From positions 1 to 21,590 of the forward strand of contig USAP01000008.1 in NCBI GenBank assembly GCA_900552775.1: DNA of 21,590 nucleotides. Reading direction: 5' to 3'. Positions within the stretch are counted from its first letter, which is position 1. Every line of letters begins with the position of its first letter. Shown here piece by piece: positions 6,640 through 14,470 of the stretch. A program made the position numbers and the translations under genes. The notes below the pieces were generated by a model. That model did no database searches. It was not told the DNA's origin and worked only from the letters and a program-made list of their open reading frames with translations. The stretch comes from an uncultured Eubacteriales bacterium. GTDB lineage: Bacteria; Bacillota; Clostridia; UMGS1883; UMGS1540.

Positions 6640-8646
6640 ATGAGAAACAGTTATTTTGAAATTGAAATCGACGAAAAAACAGGCTGCGTCAAGTCAATTA
6701 TTAACCCTGTCGACAAAGACGGAATGAACTGGTGTGCCGGGGACGGCTGCTGGGGGAAAATACATAAAAGGAGCTGGGATGCAGGTACCGGCGAGCTGGG
6801 CGAGATTGAGGGCAGACGTGCGGAGCTTGAGAAAACAGAGCTATCGGACGCGCGCGCGGTTTCGGAATATGTCAGTGACGAGTTTTCGGTAACGGTTACA
6901 CGTTATTTCAAGGAGAACGGGAATTTTGCGGAAAATTACAGAATTAAAAATATAACGGACACGGTTATCTGTATAAACCGTGACAATTTCGGAATAGAAA
7001 CACCGTTTAACGATCGCTATGTCGGTGCCGACGAATGTATGGTGCACCACTGCAACACGCATATCTGGTGCGGTCATAATATTGCGTGGGTCAACGCGCT
7101 GAAAATGGGCGCATCGACGATTAATCTCGGGCTTTTTCTGACAAAGGGCGCAATTGACTGCTATGACCAGGACCGCTGCGAGGGTCCGAGCCGCGGTATA
7201 TTTGTACTTGAACCGGAAAGCCTTTTGCTGAACAGCGGAGAGGAATATGAGCTTGAATGGGAGCTTTTCTGGCATGAGGGCGGAGATGACTTTTTTGCGC
7301 AGCTTAAGAAATTTGACAGCTATATAGGAATTGATGCGGTGCATTATACAATATTTGAGGATGAAAAAGATATTGAATTTACGGTGTCGCCCGTGTCGGG
7401 GGAAGCGCCGGAAATAACCGTATGCGGCGAAAGCGTTGCGGCGGAAAAGAAAGACGGCGGCTGGCACGTTAAGTATCATGCGAAGCACAGAGGCGAGTAT
7501 AAGTTTTTGATTACGGCAGGCGATGTGTGCACGTGGGCGCGGTTTATGGTTAAAAAGAATTTCAGGTCATTGCTTGAAGACAGAGTGCATTTTATTGTAA
7601 GGAATCAGCAGTGTCTTGACCGGAAAAGTCCGCTGTACGGTGCATTTATGGTTTATGATAACGAGTACGACAGTGTGTACTTTGATTACAAAAACACAGA
7701 CCACAACGCATGCCGCGAGAGAATGAATATTCCGCTGCTGCTTATGAAGTATTTGCAGGTAAAGGATGATGCGGAGGTTCGCCGTGCAATTGACCTTTAC
7801 ATAGAATTCATGTTCCGTGAATTCTATGAAGAAAAAACCGGGGAAGTGTTCAACAATATCGGAAAGCACAGCGAGTGGGTTCGTCTTTACAATGCCCCGG
7901 GTGCTATGCTTATTCTGTGTGAGATGTATTTTGTGACAAAGGGTGAAAAATACCTTGATAATATAATGAAGCTTGCGGAGAAGTATTACAGCGTGGGCGG
8001 TAAGAAATGCTATGCGAACGGACTTGCAATCGGCAAGGTTATCCGCGCGTTCCGTGAAAGCGGCAGAAAGAAAGACGAGGAGCGTCTTATGGAGCTTTTC
8101 CAGACGCATGTTGACAATATAATCAGCATAGGCACTTCCTATCCGCCGCACGAGGTAATCTATGAGCAGACGATAGTTACACCGGCGGTAACTCACATTG
8201 CCGAAATGGGCAGACTGCGTGACGATAAGGAATATTATATACGCGAGGCAAAAAGACATTTGGAATGCCTGGAGCGTTTTTCGGGAATGCAGCCGGATTA
8301 TCACCTGAATGAAATTGCAATCCGATTCTGGGACGACTACTGGTTCGGGAAGAACAGAACAAAGGGTGATACTCTGCCGCATCACCTAAGTGTTCTTACC
8401 GCGAGGGCGTATATTGCATACAGCCTTTTGAGCGGTGAGAAAAAATGGATGGACAAGGCAGAGGAGTGCCTGCGGAACTGTATGTGTCTTATCGGCGACA
8501 ACGGGCGCGGTTCGGCGGCTTATGTGTACCCGTACAAGCTGAACGGCAAGCGCGGAGAGTTCTTTGATCCGTGGTCAAACGACCAAGATTTGGTGCTGTA
8601 TGATACGCTTTACTTTGCGGATTATGCAAGTATTTTTAAAATTTAA
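6640..8646 (+). CDS. cytoplasmic six-hairpin glycosidase-like protein
   Basis: A 668-residue protein without signal peptide or membrane segment. Residues about 1-230 look like a beta-sandwich and about 235-305 like a small Ig-like segment. Residues about 305-668 are helical with repeated Tyr/Trp/His-rich turns (NNIGKHSEWVRLYNAPGAML, then GDTLPHHLSVLTARAY, then FDPWSNDQDLVLYDTLYFAD), as in (alpha/alpha)6-barrel glycoside hydrolases and lyases. I cannot assign a family. An exo-acting uronidase (for example GH154-like) would suit the uronate genes nearby, but that is a guess. AGGAGGA precedes the ATG at 6640; the earlier in-frame ATG at 6586 is inside araC. It would act on imported oligosaccharides. 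A terminator directly follows. Confidence 0.6.
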   Translation: MRNSYFEIEIDEKTGCVKSIINPVDKDGMNWCAGDGCWGKIHKRSWDAGTGELGEIEGRRAELEKTELSDARAVSEYVSDEFSVTVTRYFKENGNFAENYRIKNITDTVICINRDNFGIETPFNDRYVGADECMVHHCNTHIWCGHNIAWVNALKMGASTINLGLFLTKGAIDCYDQDRCEGPSRGIFVLEPESLLLNSGEEYELEWELFWHEGGDDFFAQLKKFDSYIGIDAVHYTIFEDEKDIEFTVSPVSGEAPEITVCGESVAAEKKDGGWHVKYHAKHRGEYKFLITAGDVCTWARFMVKKNFRSLLEDRVHFIVRNQQCLDRKSPLYGAFMVYDNEYDSVYFDYKNTDHNACRERMNIPLLLMKYLQVKDDAEVRRAIDLYIEFMFREFYEEKTGEVFNNIGKHSEWVRLYNAPGAMLILCEMYFVTKGEKYLDNIMKLAEKYYSVGGKKCYANGLAIGKVIRAFRESGRKKDEERLMELFQTHVDNIISIGTSYPPHEVIYEQTIVTPAVTHIAEMGRLRDDKEYYIREAKRHLECLERFSGMQPDYHLNEIAIRFWDDYWFGKNRTKGDTLPHHLSVLTARAYIAYSLLSGEKKWMDKAEECLRNCMCLIGDNGRGSAAYVYPYKLNGKRGEFFDPWSNDQDLVLYDTLYFADYASIFKI

Positions 8647-8653
8647 CAGTGTA

Positions 8654-8720
8654 TCAATGCACATTTCCAAAGAGGCTGGTTTTGTACCCCTTTTTATCGG
8701 GAATGTGCATTGAGTTTTTT
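8654..8720 (+). terminator. rho-independent terminator after the glycosidase-like gene
   Basis: Bases 8654-8668 pair with 8699-8713 (15 pairs, one U-G) around a 30-base loop, followed after one G by six Ts (8715-8720). It separates araC-glycosidase from the downstream enzymes, perhaps with partial read-through. Confidence 0.8.
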
Positions 8721-8738
8721 CGGGGTGTGTGCTTTAAT
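8710..8738 (+). promoter_or_regulatory. possible promoter of the downstream catabolic operon
   Basis: TTGAGT (8710-8715), a 17-base spacer and TTTAAT (8733-8738), with TG in the extended -10 position (8730-8731). The -35 overlaps the right arm and T tract of the preceding terminator. Moderate match only. Confidence 0.4.
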
Positions 8739-8779
8739 TTATTATAGGAACAAATAAATCCGTAAATGGAGGAATATAT

Positions 8780-9835
8780 ATGAGAAAAATCAGGACAGAT
8801 GAATTAAGGAGCTTTTGTGTAAAGGCGCTTGAGAGTGTCGGCGTTTGTGCGGCGGACGCTGAAACAACAGCGGATGTGCTTGTGACAACCGATAAATTCG
8901 GCGTTTTGACCCACGGTACAAAAAATCTTTATCAGTACATACTGAAAATGCAGGCAGGCGGCCTTGATGCAAAGGCTGAACCGTCAGTTGAGAATGAGGG
9001 CGCGGCATGGGCAATCGTGAACGGAAACAAGGCGGTCGGAATGGTTACGGCAGATATGGCGATGAAGCTTGCGGTGAAAAAGGCTAAGGAGGCCGGAATC
9101 GCATATGTAGGCGTGAAAAACAGCTGTCATTTCGGTGCGGCAGGATATTATTCCAATATTGCGGCGAGCGAGGGCTTAATCGGTATTTCAATGAGCAATG
9201 CGGATCCGATTATTGCGATACCGAACAGCTGCGCAAAGGCAATCGGCAGCAATCCGCTGTCATTTGCTGCACCGCTTCCGGGCGGTAAAAGCGTTTTCCT
9301 CGATATTGCACTCAGCAATGTTGCAGCGCTCAAGGTAATTATGGCACAGGAAAAGAAAACACCGATTCCGGACACATGGCTTGTTGACGAAAACGGTTTG
9401 CCGACAACGGACGCAGGCAAATTTCCGCAGAGTGCAAGCCTGCAGCCTATGGCGGCGCACAAGGGTTACGGTCTTGCGCTGCTTGTTGAGCTGCTTTCCG
9501 CGGTTGTAACCGGTGCCGGAATGCTCAGCGAAATGAAGAGCTGGAACCTCGACTTGTCAGTGGTAAACAATGCCGGACACGCATTTATTGCAATTGATGT
9601 TTCAAAGCTGCTGCCCTATGATGCGTTTATGGCGCGTATGGAGCAGCTTGCAGATGAGCTGCACAGCGCCCCGAAGGCACAGAATGCCGACAGGATTTAT
9701 CTGCCGGGCGAAATGGAATGGGACAAGCGCACCCGTGCCGAGGAAAGCGGAGAGATAGAGATTACGGATGCAATGGCGGAAAGCTATAAAAAGCTGTCAG
9801 AGCTGACAGGTGTAAAAATTGAACTGGGTGAGTAG
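8780..9835 (+). CDS. Ldh2/malate-dehydrogenase-family oxidoreductase
   Basis: A 351-residue NAD(P)-dependent 2-keto acid reductase or 2-hydroxy acid dehydrogenase of the family that includes L-sulfolactate, ureidoglycolate and 2,3-diketo-L-gulonate (YiaK) dehydrogenases. Recognisable segments are THG (catalytic His, near residue 45), NSCHFGAAGYYSNIA, SNADP, GSNPLSFAAP, and HKGYGLALLVELLSAVVTGA. The Arg usually found four residues after the catalytic His (HGxxR) is Asn here (HGTKN), and the usual RGKI segment is absent, so substrate preference may differ. GGAGG precedes the ATG. It heads the second transcription unit and could reduce or oxidise a sugar-acid intermediate feeding the aldolase 46 bases downstream. 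Confidence 0.85.
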   Translation: MRKIRTDELRSFCVKALESVGVCAADAETTADVLVTTDKFGVLTHGTKNLYQYILKMQAGGLDAKAEPSVENEGAAWAIVNGNKAVGMVTADMAMKLAVKKAKEAGIAYVGVKNSCHFGAAGYYSNIAASEGLIGISMSNADPIIAIPNSCAKAIGSNPLSFAAPLPGGKSVFLDIALSNVAALKVIMAQEKKTPIPDTWLVDENGLPTTDAGKFPQSASLQPMAAHKGYGLALLVELLSAVVTGAGMLSEMKSWNLDLSVVNNAGHAFIAIDVSKLLPYDAFMARMEQLADELHSAPKAQNADRIYLPGEMEWDKRTRAEESGEIEITDAMAESYKKLSELTGVKIELGE

Positions 9836-9881
9836 GAAAACGGCACCTGTAATAATAAAATCATAAAAGGAGAAGTTAAAA

Positions 9882-10535
9882 ATGGAAAATACAATGTACG
9901 GTATTCTGAAGACAACAGGCATATGCCCGATTATGGTTGCTCCGGAGGTTGAACAGGCGGTTCCGGCGGCAAAGGCGCTTGCGGAGGGAGGTATTCCGGT
10001 CTGCGAAATTCTTATGAGAAACGAAAACTCCCTCAGGTATCTCAAGAACATTGTAAAGGATGCTCCGGAGGTAATAGTGGGTGCCGGTTCGATTATGAAC
10101 GTTGAGCAGGCAAAGAAGGTTATTGACCTCGGCGCAAGGTTCATCGTAATGCCGGGTTTTTGCAGCGAGGTGGTTGAGCACTGCCTTAAAAACGATATTT
10201 CGGTTCTTCCGGGCTGTGTTACCGCAACAGAGCTTATGATGGCGCTCAGCTACGGAATCAATATTGTAAAGTTTTTCCCGGTTTATGAAATGGGCGGTGT
10301 TGCAACACTGTCACAGTTCAATAACGGACCGTTCGGAAATATCGAATGGGTTGTAACAGGCGGACTTGACGGCAAAAACTTCCTTCCGCTGCTCAAACAC
10401 AGTGGTACGCTTGCAGCAGGCGGTGACTGGATGTTCAACGAAAATGACGCACTCAAAAACAGCGACTATGAAATGATTGCGGAAAACACAAGAAGAACGG
10501 TAAAAGATGCTTTAGAGATACGCCGTATGAAATAA
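9882..10535 (+). CDS. KDPG/KHG-type aldolase
   Basis: A class I (Schiff-base) aldolase that cleaves 2-keto-3-deoxy acids or their 6-phosphates to pyruvate plus an aldehyde. The 217-residue protein keeps the catalytic Glu42 and the Schiff-base Lys130 within VKFFP. GAGSI (67-71) and PGCVTATE (110-117) correspond to the GAGTV and PGVxTPTE segments of the family. AAAGGAG precedes the ATG. The phosphate-binding end differs enough that phosphorylated versus free substrate cannot be decided. With uxuA upstream making 2-keto-3-deoxygluconate and a glycerate kinase downstream, cleavage of the unphosphorylated acid to pyruvate and glyceraldehyde is plausible. Confidence 0.88.
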   Translation: MENTMYGILKTTGICPIMVAPEVEQAVPAAKALAEGGIPVCEILMRNENSLRYLKNIVKDAPEVIVGAGSIMNVEQAKKVIDLGARFIVMPGFCSEVVEHCLKNDISVLPGCVTATELMMALSYGINIVKFFPVYEMGGVATLSQFNNGPFGNIEWVVTGGLDGKNFLPLLKHSGTLAAGGDWMFNENDALKNSDYEMIAENTRRTVKDALEIRRMK

Positions 10536-10550
10536 GGAAGGACTGAAAAT

Positions 10551-10730
10551 ATGAATAACCTATGGAACGGATTTGAATTCACGGAATTTGAATTCGAGGG
10601 CAAAAGAGCTGTTATTGTTTTTCCGAAGGGTAAGAAAGACAGCGGAAATTGGTGCCTTAAGACGGAGTATTGGAACGGTTTCCCTCAAACGTAAATTGAA
10701 ATGGTAAAGCGGGGTTTTCATCTTGCTTAT
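10551..10730 (+). pseudogene. alpha/beta-hydrolase N-terminal remnant with in-frame stop
   Basis: A well-spaced AAGGAAGG precedes the ATG at 10551, and 47 codons run to a TAA at 10692-10694. The peptide (FEFEGKRAVIVFP, then LKTEYWNGFPQT) resembles the start of a clostridial alpha/beta hydrolase or prolyl-oligopeptidase-type esterase. Reading on past the TAA in the same frame gives IEMVKRGFHLAY, the expected continuation, so one GAA-to-TAA change plus loss of everything after about 10730 explains it. The intact gene may have de-acylated the cluster's substrate. The family name is from memory and moderate in confidence; the decay itself is clear from the frame. Confidence 0.65.
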
Positions 10731-10742
10731 AATAAATTCAGA

Positions 10743-10780
10743 CAATTGCAAAACTCAGGTTTTGCAATTGCCGGTATAAT
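10743..10780 (+). promoter_or_regulatory. perfect 12-bp palindrome and TATAAT before the aldo/keto reductase gene
   Basis: CAATTGCAAAAC (10743-10754) and GTTTTGCAATTG (10759-10770) are exact inverted copies around TCAG. A perfect TATAAT follows at 10775-10780, then AAGGAGA and the start codon at 10801. There is no T tract, so an operator over a promoter is more likely than a terminator, though no good -35 is visible. Confidence 0.5.
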
Positions 10781-10800
10781 AAATTTTCAAGGAGAAGATT

Positions 10801-11649
10801 ATGAATAGAATTACCGATACTTTTAAATTAAACAACGGTGTTGAGATTCCATGTCTGGGACTTGGCACATGGCAATCTAATGATGAAACGGCGAAATTAT
10901 CTGTTCTTGCTGCATTGTCTCATGATTACCGTCTTATAGATACGGCAGCTGCATATGGAAATGAACGCGGAGTTGGGGCAGGACTAAAAGAAAGTGGACT
11001 GAAAAGAGAAGAAATTTTCGTTACCAGTAAGCTTCGTAATGCCGACCACGGATATAAAGCAACTCTTGACGCTTTTGAGCTTACTCTGGAAAAACTCGGT
11101 CTTGATTATCTGGACTTATACCTGATACACTGGCCGAATCCGGTTCAGTACCGCTATATGTGGAAGAAGGCAATGCAGGAAACCTGGAGAGCCTTTGAAA
11201 AGCTGTATAAGGATGGCAGAATCCGCGCGATAGGTGTAAGCAACTTCATGCCGCATCATATTGACGCGCTCGCGGAAACGGCAGAGATAATGCCTATGGC
11301 AAATCAGCTCAAGCTGTGCCCGGGAATTACACAGCCGGAAATCGTGGATTACTGCAAAAAGAACGGAATTGTGATTGAAGCGTACAGCCCGTTCGGTACC
11401 GGAGCGATATTCGGTGTTCCGGAAATGAATAAGCTTGCGGAAAAATACGGCAAGTCAATCAGTCAGATTTGCCTGCGGTGGTGTCTGCAGATGGGCTTTG
11501 TTCCGCTGCCGAAGTCGGCAAATCCGATGCGAATAAAGCAGAATACAGAGATTTTTGACTTTGATCTTTCGGATGCGGATATGAATATTATTTCGGGACT
11601 GAGCGGCAGCTGCGGTGCGGCTCCCGACCCGGATAATATTCTGTTTTAG
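10801..11649 (+). CDS. aldo/keto reductase
   Basis: An NADPH-dependent carbonyl reductase in the 2,5-diketo-gluconate reductase-like group. The 282-residue protein has all four catalytic residues: Asp47, Tyr52 (DTAAAYGNE), Lys77 (VTSKL) and His110 (LIHWP). IGVSNF and PLPKSANPMRIKQN, the NADP-binding end, are also present. AAGGAGA precedes the ATG. It may reduce an aldehyde or ketone made by the aldolases. By hand count G+C is about 33-47% in the first 250 bases and about 47-55% after base 11160, suggesting a patchwork origin. Its stop is 11 bases before the glycerate kinase start. Confidence 0.9.
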   Translation: MNRITDTFKLNNGVEIPCLGLGTWQSNDETAKLSVLAALSHDYRLIDTAAAYGNERGVGAGLKESGLKREEIFVTSKLRNADHGYKATLDAFELTLEKLGLDYLDLYLIHWPNPVQYRYMWKKAMQETWRAFEKLYKDGRIRAIGVSNFMPHHIDALAETAEIMPMANQLKLCPGITQPEIVDYCKKNGIVIEAYSPFGTGAIFGVPEMNKLAEKYGKSISQICLRWCLQMGFVPLPKSANPMRIKQNTEIFDFDLSDADMNIISGLSGSCGAAPDPDNILF

Positions 11650-11660
11650 GATGTGAAATT

Positions 11661-13124
11661 ATGAGAATACAGAACAAAGCTGCTCTTACCTCTCATGGCA
11701 ATATTGAGGGACGCAGAATTGTAACCGAGCTGCTGGATGCGGGTCTTGATGCAATTGACCCGTATTACAGAGTGAAAAAGCTTGTAAGGCTTGAGGATAA
11801 CCGGCTTGTGCTCGACGGCCGTGATTTTGAAATGAAGGGCGATCCGCACAGCGGCGCGGCGGTATATGACCTTGCGGAATATGACCGAATCTTTGTAATC
11901 GGAGCGGCAAAGGGCATACAGCGTGCGGCTCTTGCACTTGAGGAAATACTCGGTGACCGGCTTACGGCAGGGCATGTAATTGCAAAGCACGGCGAGGAGC
12001 TTATCTGCCGAAAAACAGGCGTTACGTTTGCCGGGCATCCGGTTCCGGACGAGTGCTGTATTGAAGGCTGCAGAAAAATTGAGGCACTTGCCGATAACAT
12101 AACGGAAAGAGATTTGCTTATCACCGTTTTCGGCAGCGGCTGCGGTTCGCTTTTCACATACCCGGCGGAGGGAATATCCATAAATGATATATCTGATTTC
12201 ACGTATATGATGCAGATTGAAAAGGGTGTGCCGACAAGCGATCTGAATCAGATAAGAACACATATTGACCGATTCAAGGGCGGAAGAATCTCAAGGCTGT
12301 TTGCAAGGGCGGCACAGATACATATGACAACCGCCGATCCATCGAAGCTGTCGGAGCCGGTAACCCGAATGTCATATTTTGAAATGTTCGGAAAGAATAC
12401 GTTTTTTCCGACAGTTGCAACTGCGTCAACCTACAGCGACTGCATAGAAATTATAAAGAAATGGGACGCATGGGACGAAACGCCGGAATCGATAAAGAAG
12501 CATTTGCTGGCAGGCGGTCCGCATAACGAAAATATGACGGCTGAGGAATACGAGAAGCTGAACGCAAGATTTTTCGGCTTAATATTCAAGGACGCAACGG
12601 TATACCCGGCAGTGCGCAAACGTGCGGCAGAGCTTGGCGTAGGCTGCATTATGCTGTCGGAGTACATGGAGGCGGAGGCAAGGGAGGCAGGCTATGTTGA
12701 TGCAGGTATGGCTCTTTGCTGCGAGAGAATGGGCGAGCCGTTCAAGGCGCCGGTTGTGCTTATGTCCTCGGGCGAAAATGTTGTTACCGTGGGTAAGGAA
12801 AAGGGCATCGGCGGCAGAAATCAGGAATACTGTCTTGCGGCGGCTCTGCGAATTGCCGGCAGCCGGAAAATCGTTTTTGGGGCGGTTGATACCGACGGAA
12901 CGGACGGTCCGGGCGGCTTTCATTTTGACGGTGCGCCGGAGTGCCTTGCCGGAGCAGTTACGGACGGATATACGGCAGAGGAAGCGGCGGAGCGCGGAAT
13001 TGATTTGCAGCACGGGCTGAAAACGCACGGAACGAGCGAACCGCTGTGGCGGCTTGGGTGTGGTGTTGACGCCAAAAGCAACGTTTCCGCGCTTGACCTC
13101 AGAATAATATATATAGGCGAGTAA
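11661..13124 (+). CDS. glycerate 2-kinase, MOFRL (GckA) family
   Basis: Phosphorylates D-glycerate with ATP to 2-phosphoglycerate. The 487-residue protein shows the N-terminal DUF4147 domain with VIGAAKG (79-85, Lys84), AGHPVPDE (124-131) and GSGCGSLFTYP (158-168). The C-terminal MOFRL domain has GGRNQE (384-389) and DTDGTDGPGG. It is a little longer than many members, and the usual SGGGS loop reads GSGCGS, so it is a divergent branch. Spacing from the preceding gene is 11 bases with a weak AGGATG ribosome site. It lies beside aldehyde dehydrogenase and enolase-like genes, which supports a glyceraldehyde-glycerate-2-phosphoglycerate route. Confidence 0.85.
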   Translation: MRIQNKAALTSHGNIEGRRIVTELLDAGLDAIDPYYRVKKLVRLEDNRLVLDGRDFEMKGDPHSGAAVYDLAEYDRIFVIGAAKGIQRAALALEEILGDRLTAGHVIAKHGEELICRKTGVTFAGHPVPDECCIEGCRKIEALADNITERDLLITVFGSGCGSLFTYPAEGISINDISDFTYMMQIEKGVPTSDLNQIRTHIDRFKGGRISRLFARAAQIHMTTADPSKLSEPVTRMSYFEMFGKNTFFPTVATASTYSDCIEIIKKWDAWDETPESIKKHLLAGGPHNENMTAEEYEKLNARFFGLIFKDATVYPAVRKRAAELGVGCIMLSEYMEAEAREAGYVDAGMALCCERMGEPFKAPVVLMSSGENVVTVGKEKGIGGRNQEYCLAAALRIAGSRKIVFGAVDTDGTDGPGGFHFDGAPECLAGAVTDGYTAEEAAERGIDLQHGLKTHGTSEPLWRLGCGVDAKSNVSALDLRIIYIGE

Positions 13125-13150
13125 AATTTTTGAAAGATAGGAGATAGCAT

Positions 13151-14452
13151 ATGTACGGAACATTAATTAAATCGGTCAGAGCACGCCAGGTTTATACGAA
13201 CCGCGGCAAGCCCGGTGTAGAGGTAACCGTAGTTACGGAAAGCGGCGCAAGCGGCCGCGCAATGTGCACGGCAGGCGTATCAATGGGGACTCATGAGGTT
13301 GATTTTGCGTATGACGGCGGCAGAAAATTTGGCGGCAAGGGTGTAGGAAAGGCACTGGAAAGCGTTAATAACATAATAGCTCCGGCAATTTGCGGAATGG
13401 ATGCCTCGAACCAGGCAGAGATTGACGAGGCAATGCTCGGCATTATGCCGGATGCAAAGCTAAAGCTTGGCGGAAATGCTACGGCGGCAACCTCGGCAGC
13501 AGTGCTGAAGGCAGGTGCAAACGCACTCGGAATACCGCTTTACCGCCACATAGGCGGCGCAAACGCAATGTATCTGCCGGTTCCCGGTGTTGCAATGGCG
13601 GCAGGTGACGAAAGGTACGGCGGCGGAATTACGACACCGGGCGGAAAGCCCACAATGTCGGTCATGGCATACGGCTTTAATACATTTTCCGACGCGTCCT
13701 ATGCTTGCTGGGATATTCACACGCGGTGGGCGGAAAAAATGAAGAAAAGCTTCGGCGGACTTCCGAATATCCGCGATTTTATATCCATACCTGCCGGGGT
13801 GTACAGCTGTGACAGGGAAATCTGGGAGGATATGCTGAAAACGGTGATTGAGGCAGGCTATGAGGGCAAGGTCGGCTTTCAGATGGACGTTGCAACCGAT
13901 ACATACTATAACAAGGAGGACGGAAAGTATTACGGACTGTTTGACAAAACTCCGAAAACGAAGGAGGATTTGTACAACTTCTATTTACAGATTATCAAGG
14001 ATTATCCGTTCGTAATTATTGAGGATCCGTTCAATGAGGACGATTATGAAACAACGGCGGCACTGACTGCGGAATGCGGAATACAGATTGTCGGTGATGA
14101 TTTGTTCACAACCAACCCGGAGCGCGTTGCGTACGGAATTTCAAAGGGTGCCGCAAACACCGTGCTTTTGAAGGTTAATCAGGTAGGCACAATTTCCGAG
14201 GCTCTTGAAATGATTCAGTACGCATATAAGTTCGGCTATGCGGTTATGCCATCGGACAGCCGCGGCGAGGGTGCGTCCATTGCGGATTATGCGGTGGGCA
14301 TAAATGCCGGTTCAATCCGCGAAAGTGCAATCGGTGACCGCGGAAACCGTTTTCTTGAAATTGAGGAGGAGCTTGGCTCTGCCGCAAAATTCATAGGCGC
14401 GAGAGGACTTAAGGGCTTCAGAAATCAGCAGAGGGCGGACGGATTGCTTTAA
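13151..14452 (+). CDS. divergent enolase paralogue (enolase fold, altered active site)
   Basis: The 433-residue protein aligns along its length with phosphopyruvate hydratase: SGRA and GKGVGKALESVNNII at the N-terminus, LGGNATAATSAAVLKAGANA, and the barrel segments. The three metal ligands are present: Asp246 (QMDVA), Glu291 (IIEDP) and Asp316 (VGDDLFTTN). Lys341 (LLKVNQ), the base of enolase, is also kept. Absent are the Glu pair (the QEF segment reads PTM near 167-169 and GDEGGFAP is missing), the NGGxHA loop His, SHRSGE (here SDSRGE, 368-373) and the IKTGAP Lys (Arg390). It is therefore probably not the cell's glycolytic enolase. It could dehydrate a sugar acid or a modified 2-phosphoglycerate-like substrate. 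GGAG precedes the ATG. Confidence 0.85.
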   Translation: MYGTLIKSVRARQVYTNRGKPGVEVTVVTESGASGRAMCTAGVSMGTHEVDFAYDGGRKFGGKGVGKALESVNNIIAPAICGMDASNQAEIDEAMLGIMPDAKLKLGGNATAATSAAVLKAGANALGIPLYRHIGGANAMYLPVPGVAMAAGDERYGGGITTPGGKPTMSVMAYGFNTFSDASYACWDIHTRWAEKMKKSFGGLPNIRDFISIPAGVYSCDREIWEDMLKTVIEAGYEGKVGFQMDVATDTYYNKEDGKYYGLFDKTPKTKEDLYNFYLQIIKDYPFVIIEDPFNEDDYETTAALTAECGIQIVGDDLFTTNPERVAYGISKGAANTVLLKVNQVGTISEALEMIQYAYKFGYAVMPSDSRGEGASIADYAVGINAGSIRESAIGDRGNRFLEIEEELGSAAKFIGARGLKGFRNQQRADGLL

Positions 14453-14470
14453 TTAAAGGAGATGATTTAA

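Noticed and set aside
7567..8385. 272-codon minus-strand open frame inside the glycosidase-like gene
   Set aside because: It is antisense to a well-supported gene, has no ribosome site or recognisable domain, and its composition is that of a reversed coding frame.
13151..14452. Annotation as the housekeeping enolase (eno)
   Set aside because: Several catalytic and substrate-binding residues are replaced and the gene sits in an accessory catabolic operon.
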